This document shows positions 33,391-41,452 of a DNA stretch of 64,000 bases, in pieces; positions within the stretch are counted from its first letter, which is position 1; the number at the start of each line of letters is the position of its first letter. This stretch comes from JASUTC01 sp964604305 (GTDB lineage Bacteria; Thermotogota; Thermotogae; MWEM01). The stretch lies in the NCBI GenBank assembly GCA_964604305.1, contig CAZRYM010000005.1, positions 1 through 64,000 of the forward strand. Reading direction: 5' to 3'. The notes under the pieces are model-generated. The model saw nothing but the letters and a program-made list of their open reading frames with translations. It ran no database searches and was not told the origin of the DNA. Position numbers and translations under genes: made by a program.

Positions 33391-35140
33391 TCATTGTCCT
33401 CCCTTCTGATTTATTTAATTTATTAAATTCTCTGGAGAGTTTCAAACGATTTGTAATAAGCTGAAAACGTTCCTTTTCTTGTTCTGTATTCTGGATCAAC
33501 TTATCAAGCTTTTCCATTTCATAACGTAATTGCCTTTTTTTAAAAGCCTTTTCACAATCTGAAATAATGAAGGGAAACGAATCGGATTTTTCATATCGTT
33601 CAAATTGACGAAAAAAACCCTCAATTTTATCGTTTGTAAAATAGTTCTGCAAATGCTCTGCAGCATCATCAGGTTGAAATTTTTGGCGAACATCTTTGAA
33701 AAAATTGATATAGGCATCCTTTATAATTTGCGCATACTCTTTAAATATGGACTCTATGGTAATCCTGGTGGTCGGATGAAACAAATAGAGTACAGTTAAT
33801 TCCTGTTCAGGTTCCAAGTTATGAAGTATTTGAGACTTTTTTTCTCCTAATATTTGTCCTCCCATGTTTTTCTTTTGGGAACTTTCTTTTTTTGAAATAT
33901 TCCAATTTTCCAAAAGTAGGCTTTTATCAAGTTGTGTCCAATCTGACAGCTTAGAAATCAACTTATCGAATCTTGAGATATTACCGGTTCTCTTTGCTCG
34001 AGCCAGGATGTATCGGCTATTTGCAATAAGAGAATCTCTGCCGGTTTCTTTTTCAAGATTGAAAGTTTTTTTTAAACTTTCCAATAAAAATTCTTCTATC
34101 GAAATAGCTTTAAGAAGTGTATTCTGAAAACTTTCAATGCCATATTTTAAAACGTATTCATCAGGATCTTTTACCGGAGACAATTGTAAAACCAGGGCGT
34201 TAATGGAATCATTCAGGTTTTTGAATGATTTTTCGATAGCGTTGATACCAGCTTCATCACTATCCAAGGCGAAAACAAATTTGTTTGTATACCTTGAAAG
34301 TTCACCGATCTGTTCTTTTGTAAGACTCGTCCCCATAATCGCCACGGTGTTTTTCATCCCATTTGTGTATAGCCTGATGGCATCAAAATACCCCTCTGTC
34401 AGTATTACAAAATCCACATCTTTAATGTTTTTTCGACTTAAGTCAAAAAGATAAAGAACTTTGCTTTTATTAAAGTAATCCGTTTGAGGTGAATTGATGT
34501 ATTTCGGTTTTTCGTCATCTTCTACTTTTCTACCTGAAAAACCCAAAACATTGCCCGATTGATCTCTTAGAGAAAATATAAGGCGGCCCGCGAAAATATT
34601 ATTCTCTCTTTCGTTAAAAATTCCTAATTCTTTTAGTCTTTGAGCACTAAAAATTTCCAAGAGCTTTTTGGTATCAGCATAATCTGACCAACCTAATCCT
34701 ATCTCTTTGAGTCTTTCAGGTTCTAATCTCCTGATGTTTTTTAGGTAATGCCAACCTGCAGACCCCTCTTTCAAATTATTTGTGAATAAGGTCTCAATCT
34801 TTTTCATATCATTGGCATATGTTCGGAATTTTGAATCAATTGTTTTGTCAAATTGGGGCATTTGAACAGAATATCTGTCTGCAATTAATTTGACACTGTC
34901 CATAAAATCTAAATTCTCATAGGCTTGTATGAAAGAAATAATATCACCATTGGCACCACAACCAAAACAGTGAAAAGATTGTGTATTTTCATAGACGTAG
35001 AAAGATGGAGTTTTTTCCTGATGAAAAGGGCATAATGCCTTATAATTTCTTCCTGATTTTTGAAGTTCGATGTATGAAGAAATCAAATCCACTATGTTTA
35101 CTTCTGTTTTGAGTTTCTGTACAAATCCTTTTAAACCCAC
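33368..35140 (-). CDS. dnaG: DNA primase
   Basis: A 590-residue primase that makes the RNA primers of replication. The CHC2 zinc domain uses C37, H40, C58 and C61 (ALCPFHQEKTPSF, HCFGCGANGD). The catalytic TOPRIM domain has LTEGYFDAIRLY and FALDSDEAGI. The C-terminal ~150 residues form the helicase-binding region. The start is GTG at 35140 with AGAGGTGA upstream. The 111-bp gap before it contains the terminator of the ribosomal protein operon, so dnaG must have its own promoter, which I could not place. Confidence 0.97.
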   Translation of the reverse strand: MGLKGFVQKLKTEVNIVDLISSYIELQKSGRNYKALCPFHQEKTPSFYVYENTQSFHCFGCGANGDIISFIQAYENLDFMDSVKLIADRYSVQMPQFDKTIDSKFRTYANDMKKIETLFTNNLKEGSAGWHYLKNIRRLEPERLKEIGLGWSDYADTKKLLEIFSAQRLKELGIFNERENNIFAGRLIFSLRDQSGNVLGFSGRKVEDDEKPKYINSPQTDYFNKSKVLYLFDLSRKNIKDVDFVILTEGYFDAIRLYTNGMKNTVAIMGTSLTKEQIGELSRYTNKFVFALDSDEAGINAIEKSFKNLNDSINALVLQLSPVKDPDEYVLKYGIESFQNTLLKAISIEEFLLESLKKTFNLEKETGRDSLIANSRYILARAKRTGNISRFDKLISKLSDWTQLDKSLLLENWNISKKESSQKKNMGGQILGEKKSQILHNLEPEQELTVLYLFHPTTRITIESIFKEYAQIIKDAYINFFKDVRQKFQPDDAAEHLQNYFTNDKIEGFFRQFERYEKSDSFPFIISDCEKAFKKRQLRYEMEKLDKLIQNTEQEKERFQLITNRLKLSREFNKLNKSEGRTMNEREQAR

Positions 35141-35191
35141 AGGTCACCTCTATAATGAGGATAAGTTCAAATCATTGAGTTAATAAACACG

Positions 35192-35223
35192 AAAAGGGCA
35201 CGAGGAGTTTTTCCCCTCGCACC
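35192..35223 (-). terminator. Terminator of the rplU-rpsI operon
   Basis: On the minus strand GGTGCGAGG pairs with CCTCGTGCC (two G-U) around a ~9-nt loop, followed by CTTTTC. The wobble pairs work only in the minus-strand RNA, which supports the orientation. Confidence 0.75.
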
Positions 35224-35251
35224 GTTGTTTATCATATTAATGATGTTGTGA

Positions 35252-35656
35252 TTAACGTTTTGAGAACTGTGGTGATTTTCTGGCTTTCTTCAAGCCATAT
35301 TTTTTTCTCTCAACCATTCGTTCGTCTCTTCTTAAAAGCCCGGCTGATTTTAAAGTGGGTCTCAAATCCGAATTAAATTCAAGGAGTGCCCTCGACAAAC
35401 CGAGTCTTATTGCACCGGCTTGTCCGCTCATACCACCACCGTGAATCTTCATGACCATGTCAAACCGGTCAATCGTTCCCGTTAGCATTAGCGGTTCTAC
35501 TGCATGTCTAACAAGCGTATCTCTCATGAGGTAATCCTGAAGTGTCTCGTATTTTTTACCATTTATCTTGATTTGACCTTTACCCGGTCGAAGATGCACT
35601 CTTGCTACGGCTCTCTTTCTTCTTCCGGTACCGTAATAGTCTATAAACTCTGACAT
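35252..35656 (-). CDS. rpsI: 30S ribosomal protein S9
   Basis: A 134-residue uS9 with the N-terminal YYGTGRRKRAVARVHLRPG, the central GGGMSGQAGAIRLGLSRALL and the conserved C-terminal KKYGLKKARKSPQFSKR that reaches the ribosomal P site. It is the last gene of the rplU-prp-rpmA-rplM-rpsI operon, with a terminator 29 bp downstream. Confidence 0.98.
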   Translation of the reverse strand: MSEFIDYYGTGRRKRAVARVHLRPGKGQIKINGKKYETLQDYLMRDTLVRHAVEPLMLTGTIDRFDMVMKIHGGGMSGQAGAIRLGLSRALLEFNSDLRPTLKSAGLLRRDERMVERKKYGLKKARKSPQFSKR

Positions 35657-35678
35657 TTATTATAACCTCCCGATTATC

Positions 35679-36119
35679 CTATAATTCAATTTGTTTAGGT
35701 TTCTGGGCTGTATGAGGATGCTGATCCCCAGCATACACTTTAAGCTTTTGAAACATTGTTCTGCCTATTTTGTTCTTTGGGAGCATTCTTTTTACCGCTA
35801 AGGTTACAATACTCTCAGGATGTTTTGCCAACATCTGTTTTGTTGTAAATTCTTTCATATGTCCGGGATATCTTGAAAATCTTCTGTAAATTTTATCATC
35901 CATCTTAGAACCGGTCATTATAACTTTATCTGCATTGATAACAATTACAAAATCTCCGGAATCCACGTTTGGTGTATATTGCGGATTGTTCTTGCCGGTT
36001 AAAATCTTTGCAATCTGAGTAGCCATTCTGCCTAAAACCTTATCTTTGGCATCTACAACATACCATTTCTTTTCTCTTTCCTCAGGTTTGAGGCGGAAAC
36101 TTTTTTGTTGATATTTCAT
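35679..36119 (-). CDS. rplM: 50S ribosomal protein L13
   Basis: A 146-residue uL13 with KWYVVDAKDKVLGRMATQIA, the GDFVIVINADKV core and the LPKNKIGRTMFQKLKVY signature. GGAGGAG precedes the ATG at 36119; a TTG one codon earlier is less likely. It is 22 bp upstream of rpsI, the usual L13-S9 pair. Confidence 0.98.
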   Translation of the reverse strand: MKYQQKSFRLKPEEREKKWYVVDAKDKVLGRMATQIAKILTGKNNPQYTPNVDSGDFVIVINADKVIMTGSKMDDKIYRRFSRYPGHMKEFTTKQMLAKHPESIVTLAVKRMLPKNKIGRTMFQKLKVYAGDQHPHTAQKPKQIEL

Positions 36120-36134
36120 CAAATTCTCCTCCTC

Positions 36135-36413
36135 TTATCGTTCGTCAACAATGTGAACGTATTTTCGATTTCTTCGAGTCTCAAAGGATACAAATCCCTC
36201 TTTTAATGCGAAAAGGGTGAAGTCCTTGCCCATTCCAACATTGTTTCCGGGAAAGATTTTTGTGCCTCTTTGTCTCATTATTATATTGCCCGGTATAACC
36301 GAGCTGCCATCGCCTTTTTTTATACCAAGGTATTTTGGATTTGAGTCTCTTCCATTTTTACCACCACCGCTCTTTCTATGAGCGAAAAGTTGTATATTCA
36401 TTTTAACTTTCAT
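36135..36413 (-). CDS. rpmA: 50S ribosomal protein L27 with cleavable leader
   Basis: A 92-residue bL27 whose first ten residues (MKVKMNIQLF) precede the AHRKSGGGK that normally starts mature L27. This QLF|AH junction is the processing site of the protease Prp. The mature N-terminus reaches the peptidyl transferase centre, so removal of the leader is needed for function. Prp is encoded immediately upstream with a 4-bp overlap. GGAGGTGAAAGT sets the start at 36413 rather than at the ATG four codons later. Confidence 0.97.
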   Translation of the reverse strand: MKVKMNIQLFAHRKSGGGKNGRDSNPKYLGIKKGDGSSVIPGNIIMRQRGTKIFPGNNVGMGKDFTLFALKEGFVSFETRRNRKYVHIVDER

Positions 36414-36724
36414 ACTTTCACCTCCACTGATAAGTAGCCGGAATATTCATTTTGAATCTCCCGTAGGGTTTTAATAAGGTTTTCGATAAGCATCTCAGTT
36501 AAGTGATCGGTTCTTTTCAACTCCACACTAAGTTGGCCTTTGTCATCCTGGGTCAGTGTATCCACCACTAAGCATTCCTCGCTTAATATCCTTGTAGTAT
36601 GAAGGGATAGGGCGCTTACAGAAGCACAAACAATGTCTTTACCCATTGGCGCATATCCTGAATGACCGCTTATCTCAAAACCGCTGAAACCGTTTTCGTT
36701 TTTGTAAAAGACCGCTTTAATCAT
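36410..36724 (-). CDS. prp: Ribosomal-processing cysteine protease Prp
   Basis: A 104-residue protease of the YsxB/Prp family that trims the leader of L27. The catalytic pair is H21 in ISGHSGYA and C33 in DIVCASVSAL, one residue off the Staphylococcus aureus numbering. It lies between rplU and rpmA and overlaps rpmA by 4 bp, an arrangement shared with Firmicutes, Fusobacteria and Thermotogota whose L27 carries a leader. Confidence 0.96.
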   Translation of the reverse strand: MIKAVFYKNENGFSGFEISGHSGYAPMGKDIVCASVSALSLHTTRILSEECLVVDTLTQDDKGQLSVELKRTDHLTEMLIENLIKTLREIQNEYSGYLSVEVKV

Positions 36725-36735
36725 TTCTGTTCAGA

Positions 36736-37047
36736 TCATTGTTCAATATTTTCTACCTTAACCGCTGTATAGGGTTGCTTGTGTCCTTTAACTCTCCTAT
36801 ACATCTTACGGCCCTTGAACTTGATAATCATGACTTTGTCATCTCTTACATGTTCAACAACCTTGCCGACTACCTTTGCGCCTTCAACATATGGTTTTCC
36901 GGTATGAATCTTATCATCGGTTCTTAGCATAACTACCCGGTCGAAGGTGATGGAGCTTCCTGGCTCTGCATCGTTTTTGTCGACATACACAATCTGTCCT
37001 TCTTCGATTTTGTATTGTCTGCCGGATGTTTCGATTATGGCGTACAT
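36736..37047 (-). CDS. rplU: 50S ribosomal protein L21
   Basis: A 103-residue bL21 with the family start MYAIIETSGRQYKIEEGQ and the basic C-terminal KFKGRKMYRRVKGHKQPYT. It is the first gene of its ribosomal operon, with AAAGGAGGTC before the ATG and a structured ~96-nt leader upstream. Confidence 0.98.
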   Translation of the reverse strand: MYAIIETSGRQYKIEEGQIVYVDKNDAEPGSSITFDRVVMLRTDDKIHTGKPYVEGAKVVGKVVEHVRDDKVMIIKFKGRKMYRRVKGHKQPYTAVKVENIEQ

Positions 37048-37143
37048 TTTTGACCTCCTTTTGTCTTAAATATGCTGATGAAGGTACTTACAACCACAAT
37101 ATTCTTAGATTGCAAGATTTGTTGACCACCATCAGGCAAAATC
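37048..37143 (-). promoter_or_regulatory. Structured leader of the rplU operon
   Basis: The predicted 5' leader on the minus strand contains CTGATG near its start and CATCAG about 60 nt later, which can close a long stem. Inside are further complementary stretches (CAACA with TGGTTG, ATCTT with AAGAAT). Such a fold just before rplU suggests autogenous control by a ribosomal protein, like the L21 leader of Bacillus. Similarity to that RNA was not established. Confidence 0.4.
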
Positions 37144-37149
37144 CCGCAT

Positions 37150-37158
37150 ATTATATCA
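37150..37158 (-). promoter_or_regulatory. Extended -10 promoter of the rplU operon
   Basis: A perfect TGATATAAT on the minus strand about 105 bp upstream of rplU, with no strong -35. Confidence 0.6.
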
Positions 37159-37201
37159 TAAATGCAAAGGATATAACGAACGTATTGGATGTAAATTTTA
37201 T

Positions 37202-38287
37202 TTAAACTCTGAAATAATTTTTTCTGTTGTCACCCAACTTTTTTAATCCCTCAATGATGGATGTTGATCTCTTTTCCCCGATTCCCGCAACTGCCTTTAA
37301 TGTTTCTGGGTCTGCACCTCTAATGGCATTTAAGGAAGTTAATTGTTCAACCAGATTGTAGATGATATTGATGGGTATCTTGGTAACCGTTCTTATCATT
37401 CTAATACCTCTTGGATTAATCATTTCTTCAGTAAGTAAAGATTGTACTTCTATTCCAAGATAATTTGCCATCTTTGAGTAATCCAGCAGCTCCTTGTCCT
37501 TCAGTGATTTTAATCTTTGCACACAAAGGTCTACCTTATCTTCTTCCGGAATTCCATCTGCATTTAAATAGTCGTAAACGATCAAATGAAGATTTTCTTC
37601 CAAATCTCCGATCATTTCCTGTAATTGCAAGTTTGCCAATCTTCCGTTTATCCCAAGTTCCCAAATATAAGGCTCTATTTCTTCAGATGTCCTAAGGGCA
37701 GCAATAGACTTTTCCAGGGTTCTGCACAAATCAAATACGGTAACTTGGTTTTCAATCTCTAAAGTATTCAAGTTTTCAATCTCCCTGGAATAGCTTGCAC
37801 TATATTTTTCAATTGCTTTCAGCCCCTGATCCACCATGGTAATTAAAAAATTAAGATCCTTTAAGACATATGCAAATGCACCCCAATATATGCTTACAAC
37901 TCCTCTTCTTCTGGAAACGGCTATAGCCACTTTTCCTGTTTGTTTGGCAATCCTTTCGGCATTTCTGTGCCGCATACCCGTCTCTTTTGTAGGGATTGAT
38001 GAATCGGGGGTCAATTGTACATTGGCGTGAAGAATTTTTGTGACATCCTCATTTAATATCACAGCCCCATCCATTTTAGTTAATTCGTAAATTTTCTGGG
38101 GCGTATAGTCACAATTTACATTGAATCCCAGTTGTATGATATTTTTATGTCTCTCGATATCTTCCTCGTTCATCAGCAGGATCAAACCACCGCTGTTTGA
38201 TTTAATGATATTTTCAAGACCGAGTCTTAATTGTGTACCAGGAGAACATATTTTGATGATTTCTTTTAACAGTTCGTATTTTGCCAT
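37202..38287 (-). CDS. disA: Diadenylate cyclase DisA
   Basis: DisA makes c-di-AMP from two ATP and scans DNA. The 361-residue octamer-forming protein has the catalytic DGA at 73-75 and RHR at 106-108, two residues off the Thermotoga maritima enzyme whose structure defined the family. A helical linker (~160-280) and a C-terminal HhH DNA-binding domain (GADPETLKAVAGIGEKRS) follow. All catalytic motifs are intact. No radA or other repair gene is adjacent, unlike in Firmicutes. GGGGAGGAAATA precedes the ATG. Confidence 0.97.
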   Translation of the reverse strand: MAKYELLKEIIKICSPGTQLRLGLENIIKSNSGGLILLMNEEDIERHKNIIQLGFNVNCDYTPQKIYELTKMDGAVILNEDVTKILHANVQLTPDSSIPTKETGMRHRNAERIAKQTGKVAIAVSRRRGVVSIYWGAFAYVLKDLNFLITMVDQGLKAIEKYSASYSREIENLNTLEIENQVTVFDLCRTLEKSIAALRTSEEIEPYIWELGINGRLANLQLQEMIGDLEENLHLIVYDYLNADGIPEEDKVDLCVQRLKSLKDKELLDYSKMANYLGIEVQSLLTEEMINPRGIRMIRTVTKIPINIIYNLVEQLTSLNAIRGADPETLKAVAGIGEKRSTSIIEGLKKLGDNRKNYFRV

Positions 38288-38311
38288 TATTTCCTCCCCA
38301 CATTGTTATTA

Positions 38312-38320
38312 ATTATACCA
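38312..38320 (-). promoter_or_regulatory. Extended -10 promoter of disA
   Basis: TGGTATAAT on the minus strand, a TGnTATAAT element, about 25 bp upstream of the disA start. The -35 region is weak. Confidence 0.6.
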
Positions 38321-38393
38321 TAAGAGCTAATTTCCAAGTTATTTTCAAGGTATTTTTGTTGATGAAAGACCTCTCTTGAGTAGAATGATGATT

Positions 38394-38421
38394 TTGTTCT
38401 TACTGAAAAGCATAGTATAAT
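38394..38421 (+). promoter_or_regulatory. Promoter of yceD-rpmF
   Basis: TTGTTC and TATAAT with a 16-bp spacer, about 50 bp upstream of the DUF177 gene, in the divergent gap with disA. Confidence 0.6.
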
Positions 38422-38470
38422 TAAAGACGCAATTGTAAAAAAAGTCTTTGCCAAAAAGGAGGTAACTGAA

Positions 38471-39046
38471 ATGAAGGAAAAACCGGAAATTATTTTTCAT
38501 TTATCTGATTCTCAAATCAATCAACAATATTCAATAAAAGGTATTGTTAAGCAAAAAGAACTTGAGGGCGTTTTGGATACTGAGACCCCGATTACGGATT
38601 TAACTTATTCGATTTCAATATTTAAGGCAAAAGATGAGGCTTTTGTCAGCGGTCAGGTAGAATGCACTTTAGAAGACCTTTGTTACAGGTGCTTGAAACC
38701 AACAACAGAAAAAATAACAGGGGTGATTGAGGCTACATATATTCATAGTAATGAAAATGATACAATTCTCAAAGAAAAGGAATTGGAATCTCTGGAAAAT
38801 GTGATATACTATGTGGGCTCAGAGATCGATTTGTACGATCGTGTTATTGAAGCACTCATAACTGCTATCCCACAGAGATTTTTATGCTCTGAAAACTGTA
38901 AGGGTCTATGCCCCTTTTGTGGGGAAGATTTAAATGAGAATCCCAATCATCAATGTGAACCGGCTGAAGAATTTGAAAATAAAAGTGCTTTTTCAAAATT
39001 GGCGGAATTAAAAAAGAGTTTAAATAATGATTATCACGGTAAATAA
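38471..39046 (+). CDS. yceD: YceD/DUF177 family protein (23S rRNA accumulation protein)
   Basis: A 191-residue protein with cysteine pairs in CTLEDLCYRCLKP and CSENCKGLCPFCGEDLN, the zinc-binding pattern of the YceD/DUF177 family. A charged C-terminal FSKLAELKKSL ends the protein. YceD is needed for normal 23S rRNA levels in some bacteria, and its gene is almost always beside rpmF, as here (38 bp upstream). A promoter lies 50 bp before it. Confidence 0.9.
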   Translation: MKEKPEIIFHLSDSQINQQYSIKGIVKQKELEGVLDTETPITDLTYSISIFKAKDEAFVSGQVECTLEDLCYRCLKPTTEKITGVIEATYIHSNENDTILKEKELESLENVIYYVGSEIDLYDRVIEALITAIPQRFLCSENCKGLCPFCGEDLNENPNHQCEPAEEFENKSAFSKLAELKKSLNNDYHGK

Positions 39047-39084
39047 TAGAACAATAAAAGAACGGATATAAGGAGGGAATTAAA

Positions 39085-39273
39085 ATGGCTGTTCCAAAGA
39101 AAAAGACTTCTCGCAGCAATACCAGGACCAGAAGGGCTCATTTTTTTAAAGCGATAAAAACACCCAGATCGGTATGCCCTAATTGCGGCGAAGCAAAACT
39201 GCCTCATCGTATTTGCCTGAGTTGTGGTTATTACAAGGGAAAGAAAGTATTGGAATTTGAAGAAGCAGAATAG
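39085..39273 (+). CDS. rpmF: 50S ribosomal protein L32
   Basis: A 62-residue bL32 with MAVPKKKTSRSNTRTRRAH and two CxxC-type cysteine pairs (CPNCGEAKLPHRICLSCGYY), the zinc-binding form. AAGGAGGGAATT precedes the ATG. It ends the yceD-rpmF unit. The plsX-fab genes that often follow it are absent, and a terminator lies 22 bp downstream. Confidence 0.97.
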   Translation: MAVPKKKTSRSNTRTRRAHFFKAIKTPRSVCPNCGEAKLPHRICLSCGYYKGKKVLEFEEAE

Positions 39274-39295
39274 TCTTATACTTCAATAGAATAAA

Positions 39296-39328
39296 GCACA
39301 GTAGGTTACAGTTACTGTGCTTTTTTTT
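39296..39328. terminator. Shared terminator of rpmF and fliI
   Basis: GCACAGTA and TACTGTGC pair perfectly around a 9-nt loop and are followed by eight T residues for rpmF. On the opposite strand the fliI stop codon (39312-39314) lies inside the stem-loop, so both convergent transcripts use the same DNA. Confidence 0.85.
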
Positions 39329-40664
39329 CCGGTCTTCCTTCATCTATCCTTTTACTTAGATTTTTCATTCTTTCAACCAAATGTTCGAAATTTATTTTTT
39401 CTTCAACTTCCTGTGTAAGGAATCCGTTGATATCGTCAATCAGTTCAATAGATTTGTCAATTTTTGGATCGCTTCCGCCTTTATAAGCACCAATATCGAT
39501 CAGGTCTTTTGCATCGTTGTAAACAGCCATCAGGTCTTTCAATTTCCTTGAAGCTGAAATATGTTCTTTATCGACAATCTCCACCATCAATCGACTGATG
39601 CTGGCGAGAACATCAATGGCCGGATAATGGTTGGATTCAGCTAAACTTCTGGATAAGATAATATGACCGTCAACTACCCCTCGGACAGTATCACTGATGG
39701 GTTCGTTAAAATCATCTCCTTCAACCAGGACTGTGTATATCCCCGTTATGCTGCCTTTTTCGCTATTGCCGGCCCTTTCCAGGACTCCAGGGAGTCCTGC
39801 GAAAACACTGGGTGGATAACCTCTGGTAGTTGGGGGTTCACCGATGGCGAGTCCTACATCGCGCTGGGCCATAGCCCATCGGGTCAGCGAATCAACCATC
39901 AGCATAACGTTGTATCCCCTGTCTCTGAAAAATTCAGCAACGGAGGTTGCGGATTGTAAAGCCTTAACACGCATTAGAGCGGGCTGATCGGATGTTGAAA
40001 CAAGGACAACACTTCTTTTAAGCCCTTCTTCTCCCAAATCTCTTTCGATAAATTCCCGGACCTCTCTTCCCCTTTCACCGATCAGGCCGATGACGTTGAT
40101 ATCCGCTTTGGTGTTTCTGGCAATCATTCCCAGAAGAGTGGATTTCCCCACACCACTGCCCGCAAAAATACCGATTCTCTGTCCCTTTCCAAGAGTTGTG
40201 AATCCGTCTATAGCCCTTATGCCCACAGGAATGACTTCTTTGATTCTATTTCTTACCATGGGGTTTGGTGGCTTGTTGTTGAGAGAAGTGTGATTTTTAA
40301 CAAAGAGGTTTTTTCCATCAAGCGGTCTGCCAAGTCCATCCAGTACTCTGCCAAGTGTGTTCTCATCTATACCGATACTCAGGTTTCGTTTGGTTCCATG
40401 AACTTCACAACCCAGTGAGATTCCAGCATATTCATCAAGGGGCATGAGGATAATATGATTGTCTTTGAATCCCACCACTTCGCTTAAAACGCTCTTGCCA
40501 TCGATGGTTTTGATCCTGCAACATTCACCAAGAAACACTTCAGGGCCGGCTGATTCAATGGTCAGGCCGATGATTTTTTTGACGTTTCCGTTTAAATGTA
40601 AAAAATCATGTTCTTGAAACAGGTCGTTTAAGAAATCCAATTTCTGGAGAGAGTTGAAAGTCAT
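39312..40664 (-). CDS. fliI: Flagellum-specific ATPase FliI
   Basis: A 450-residue F1-like ATPase that drives flagellar type III export. Walker A is GIFAGSGVGKSTLLGM, Walker B the NVMLMVDSLTRWAMAQR stretch, and YPPSVFAGLPGVLERAG is the family signature. The N-terminal barrel and the C-terminal helices are complete. It overlaps fliH by 4 bp (ATGA). The stop lies inside the terminator shared with rpmF. Confidence 0.97.
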   Translation of the reverse strand: MTFNSLQKLDFLNDLFQEHDFLHLNGNVKKIIGLTIESAGPEVFLGECCRIKTIDGKSVLSEVVGFKDNHIILMPLDEYAGISLGCEVHGTKRNLSIGIDENTLGRVLDGLGRPLDGKNLFVKNHTSLNNKPPNPMVRNRIKEVIPVGIRAIDGFTTLGKGQRIGIFAGSGVGKSTLLGMIARNTKADINVIGLIGERGREVREFIERDLGEEGLKRSVVLVSTSDQPALMRVKALQSATSVAEFFRDRGYNVMLMVDSLTRWAMAQRDVGLAIGEPPTTRGYPPSVFAGLPGVLERAGNSEKGSITGIYTVLVEGDDFNEPISDTVRGVVDGHIILSRSLAESNHYPAIDVLASISRLMVEIVDKEHISASRKLKDLMAVYNDAKDLIDIGAYKGGSDPKIDKSIELIDDINGFLTQEVEEKINFEHLVERMKNLSKRIDEGRPEKKAQ

Positions 40665-41452
40665 TCTTCTTCTCCGAATACCTGATCGATCATATCATCG
40701 ATAATTTCCAGTTGGTTTTCAATCGTACCGTCAAGTGTTCCGTAATTGGTTTCAACAATTACTCCACCCCTGGAAATAGAAGCGTCTTGTCTGATTTCAA
40801 AGGAGGATAATGTTTCTTGCATTTTCTCTTTTAATTCGTTCGGGATGACCTTAATATCATTCGGATTGAACTTAAATACAATTTCCTTTAAGCTCATCAC
40901 TCTTGATACCATTTCGTTTATCTTTTTTTCCAAAACTTCCTGATGATTTTCCTCTAGTGTTTGTAAAAGGATTTTTTCTATTAATCTTGACAGGATAATC
41001 CGTATCTTTTCCGTTGTCATTTCAACGTATTCGGTCTTTGATTTTTCGAAGCTGCTTTGCGCCTTGTTTAATGCCTCGATAGATGTATTGTAATGATCCT
41101 TCCACTGCTTTTTTATTTTTTCTTCTTTTGATATAATATCATTTTGAGCTTTTTCAAGCATTCCTTCAATCTTTTTCTGTTGTTCTTTTTCCGTTTTTTT
41201 TGCCTTCTCCACTATTTGTTCAGCCTCTTTTTCGGCTTCTTCGATTATTACACGGGCCTTTTCCTTAGCTAAAGAAACAGCTGGAGTAAGATCTTCCGGA
41301 GCATTATCTTTTGTTGAATTTTCCGTATCGGAATTTTTAGAATTACCGGTATTGTGGCCACTCTTGTCTTTTAAAGAATCTTCTTTTTTATACAGCTTAA
41401 ATTTTTCATTTTCATCAATTGTTACCAGGGCTCTTTTGATAAGATTATACAA
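40661..41452 (-). CDS. fliH: Flagellar assembly protein FliH
   Basis: A 263-residue protein with a long coiled coil of A, E, K and Q (~65-135, for example KEKARVIIEEAEKEAEQIVE) and a C-terminal domain (~190-263) like the V-type ATPase subunit E/FliH fold (ISRGGVIVETNYGTLDGTI). FliH binds FliI and tethers it to the export gate. It overlaps fliI by 4 bp and the end of fliG by 8 bp. It is long compared with enteric FliH because of the acidic N-terminal extension. Confidence 0.88.
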   Translation of the reverse strand: MYNLIKRALVTIDENEKFKLYKKEDSLKDKSGHNTGNSKNSDTENSTKDNAPEDLTPAVSLAKEKARVIIEEAEKEAEQIVEKAKKTEKEQQKKIEGMLEKAQNDIISKEEKIKKQWKDHYNTSIEALNKAQSSFEKSKTEYVEMTTEKIRIILSRLIEKILLQTLEENHQEVLEKKINEMVSRVMSLKEIVFKFNPNDIKVIPNELKEKMQETLSSFEIRQDASISRGGVIVETNYGTLDGTIENQLEIIDDMIDQVFGEEE

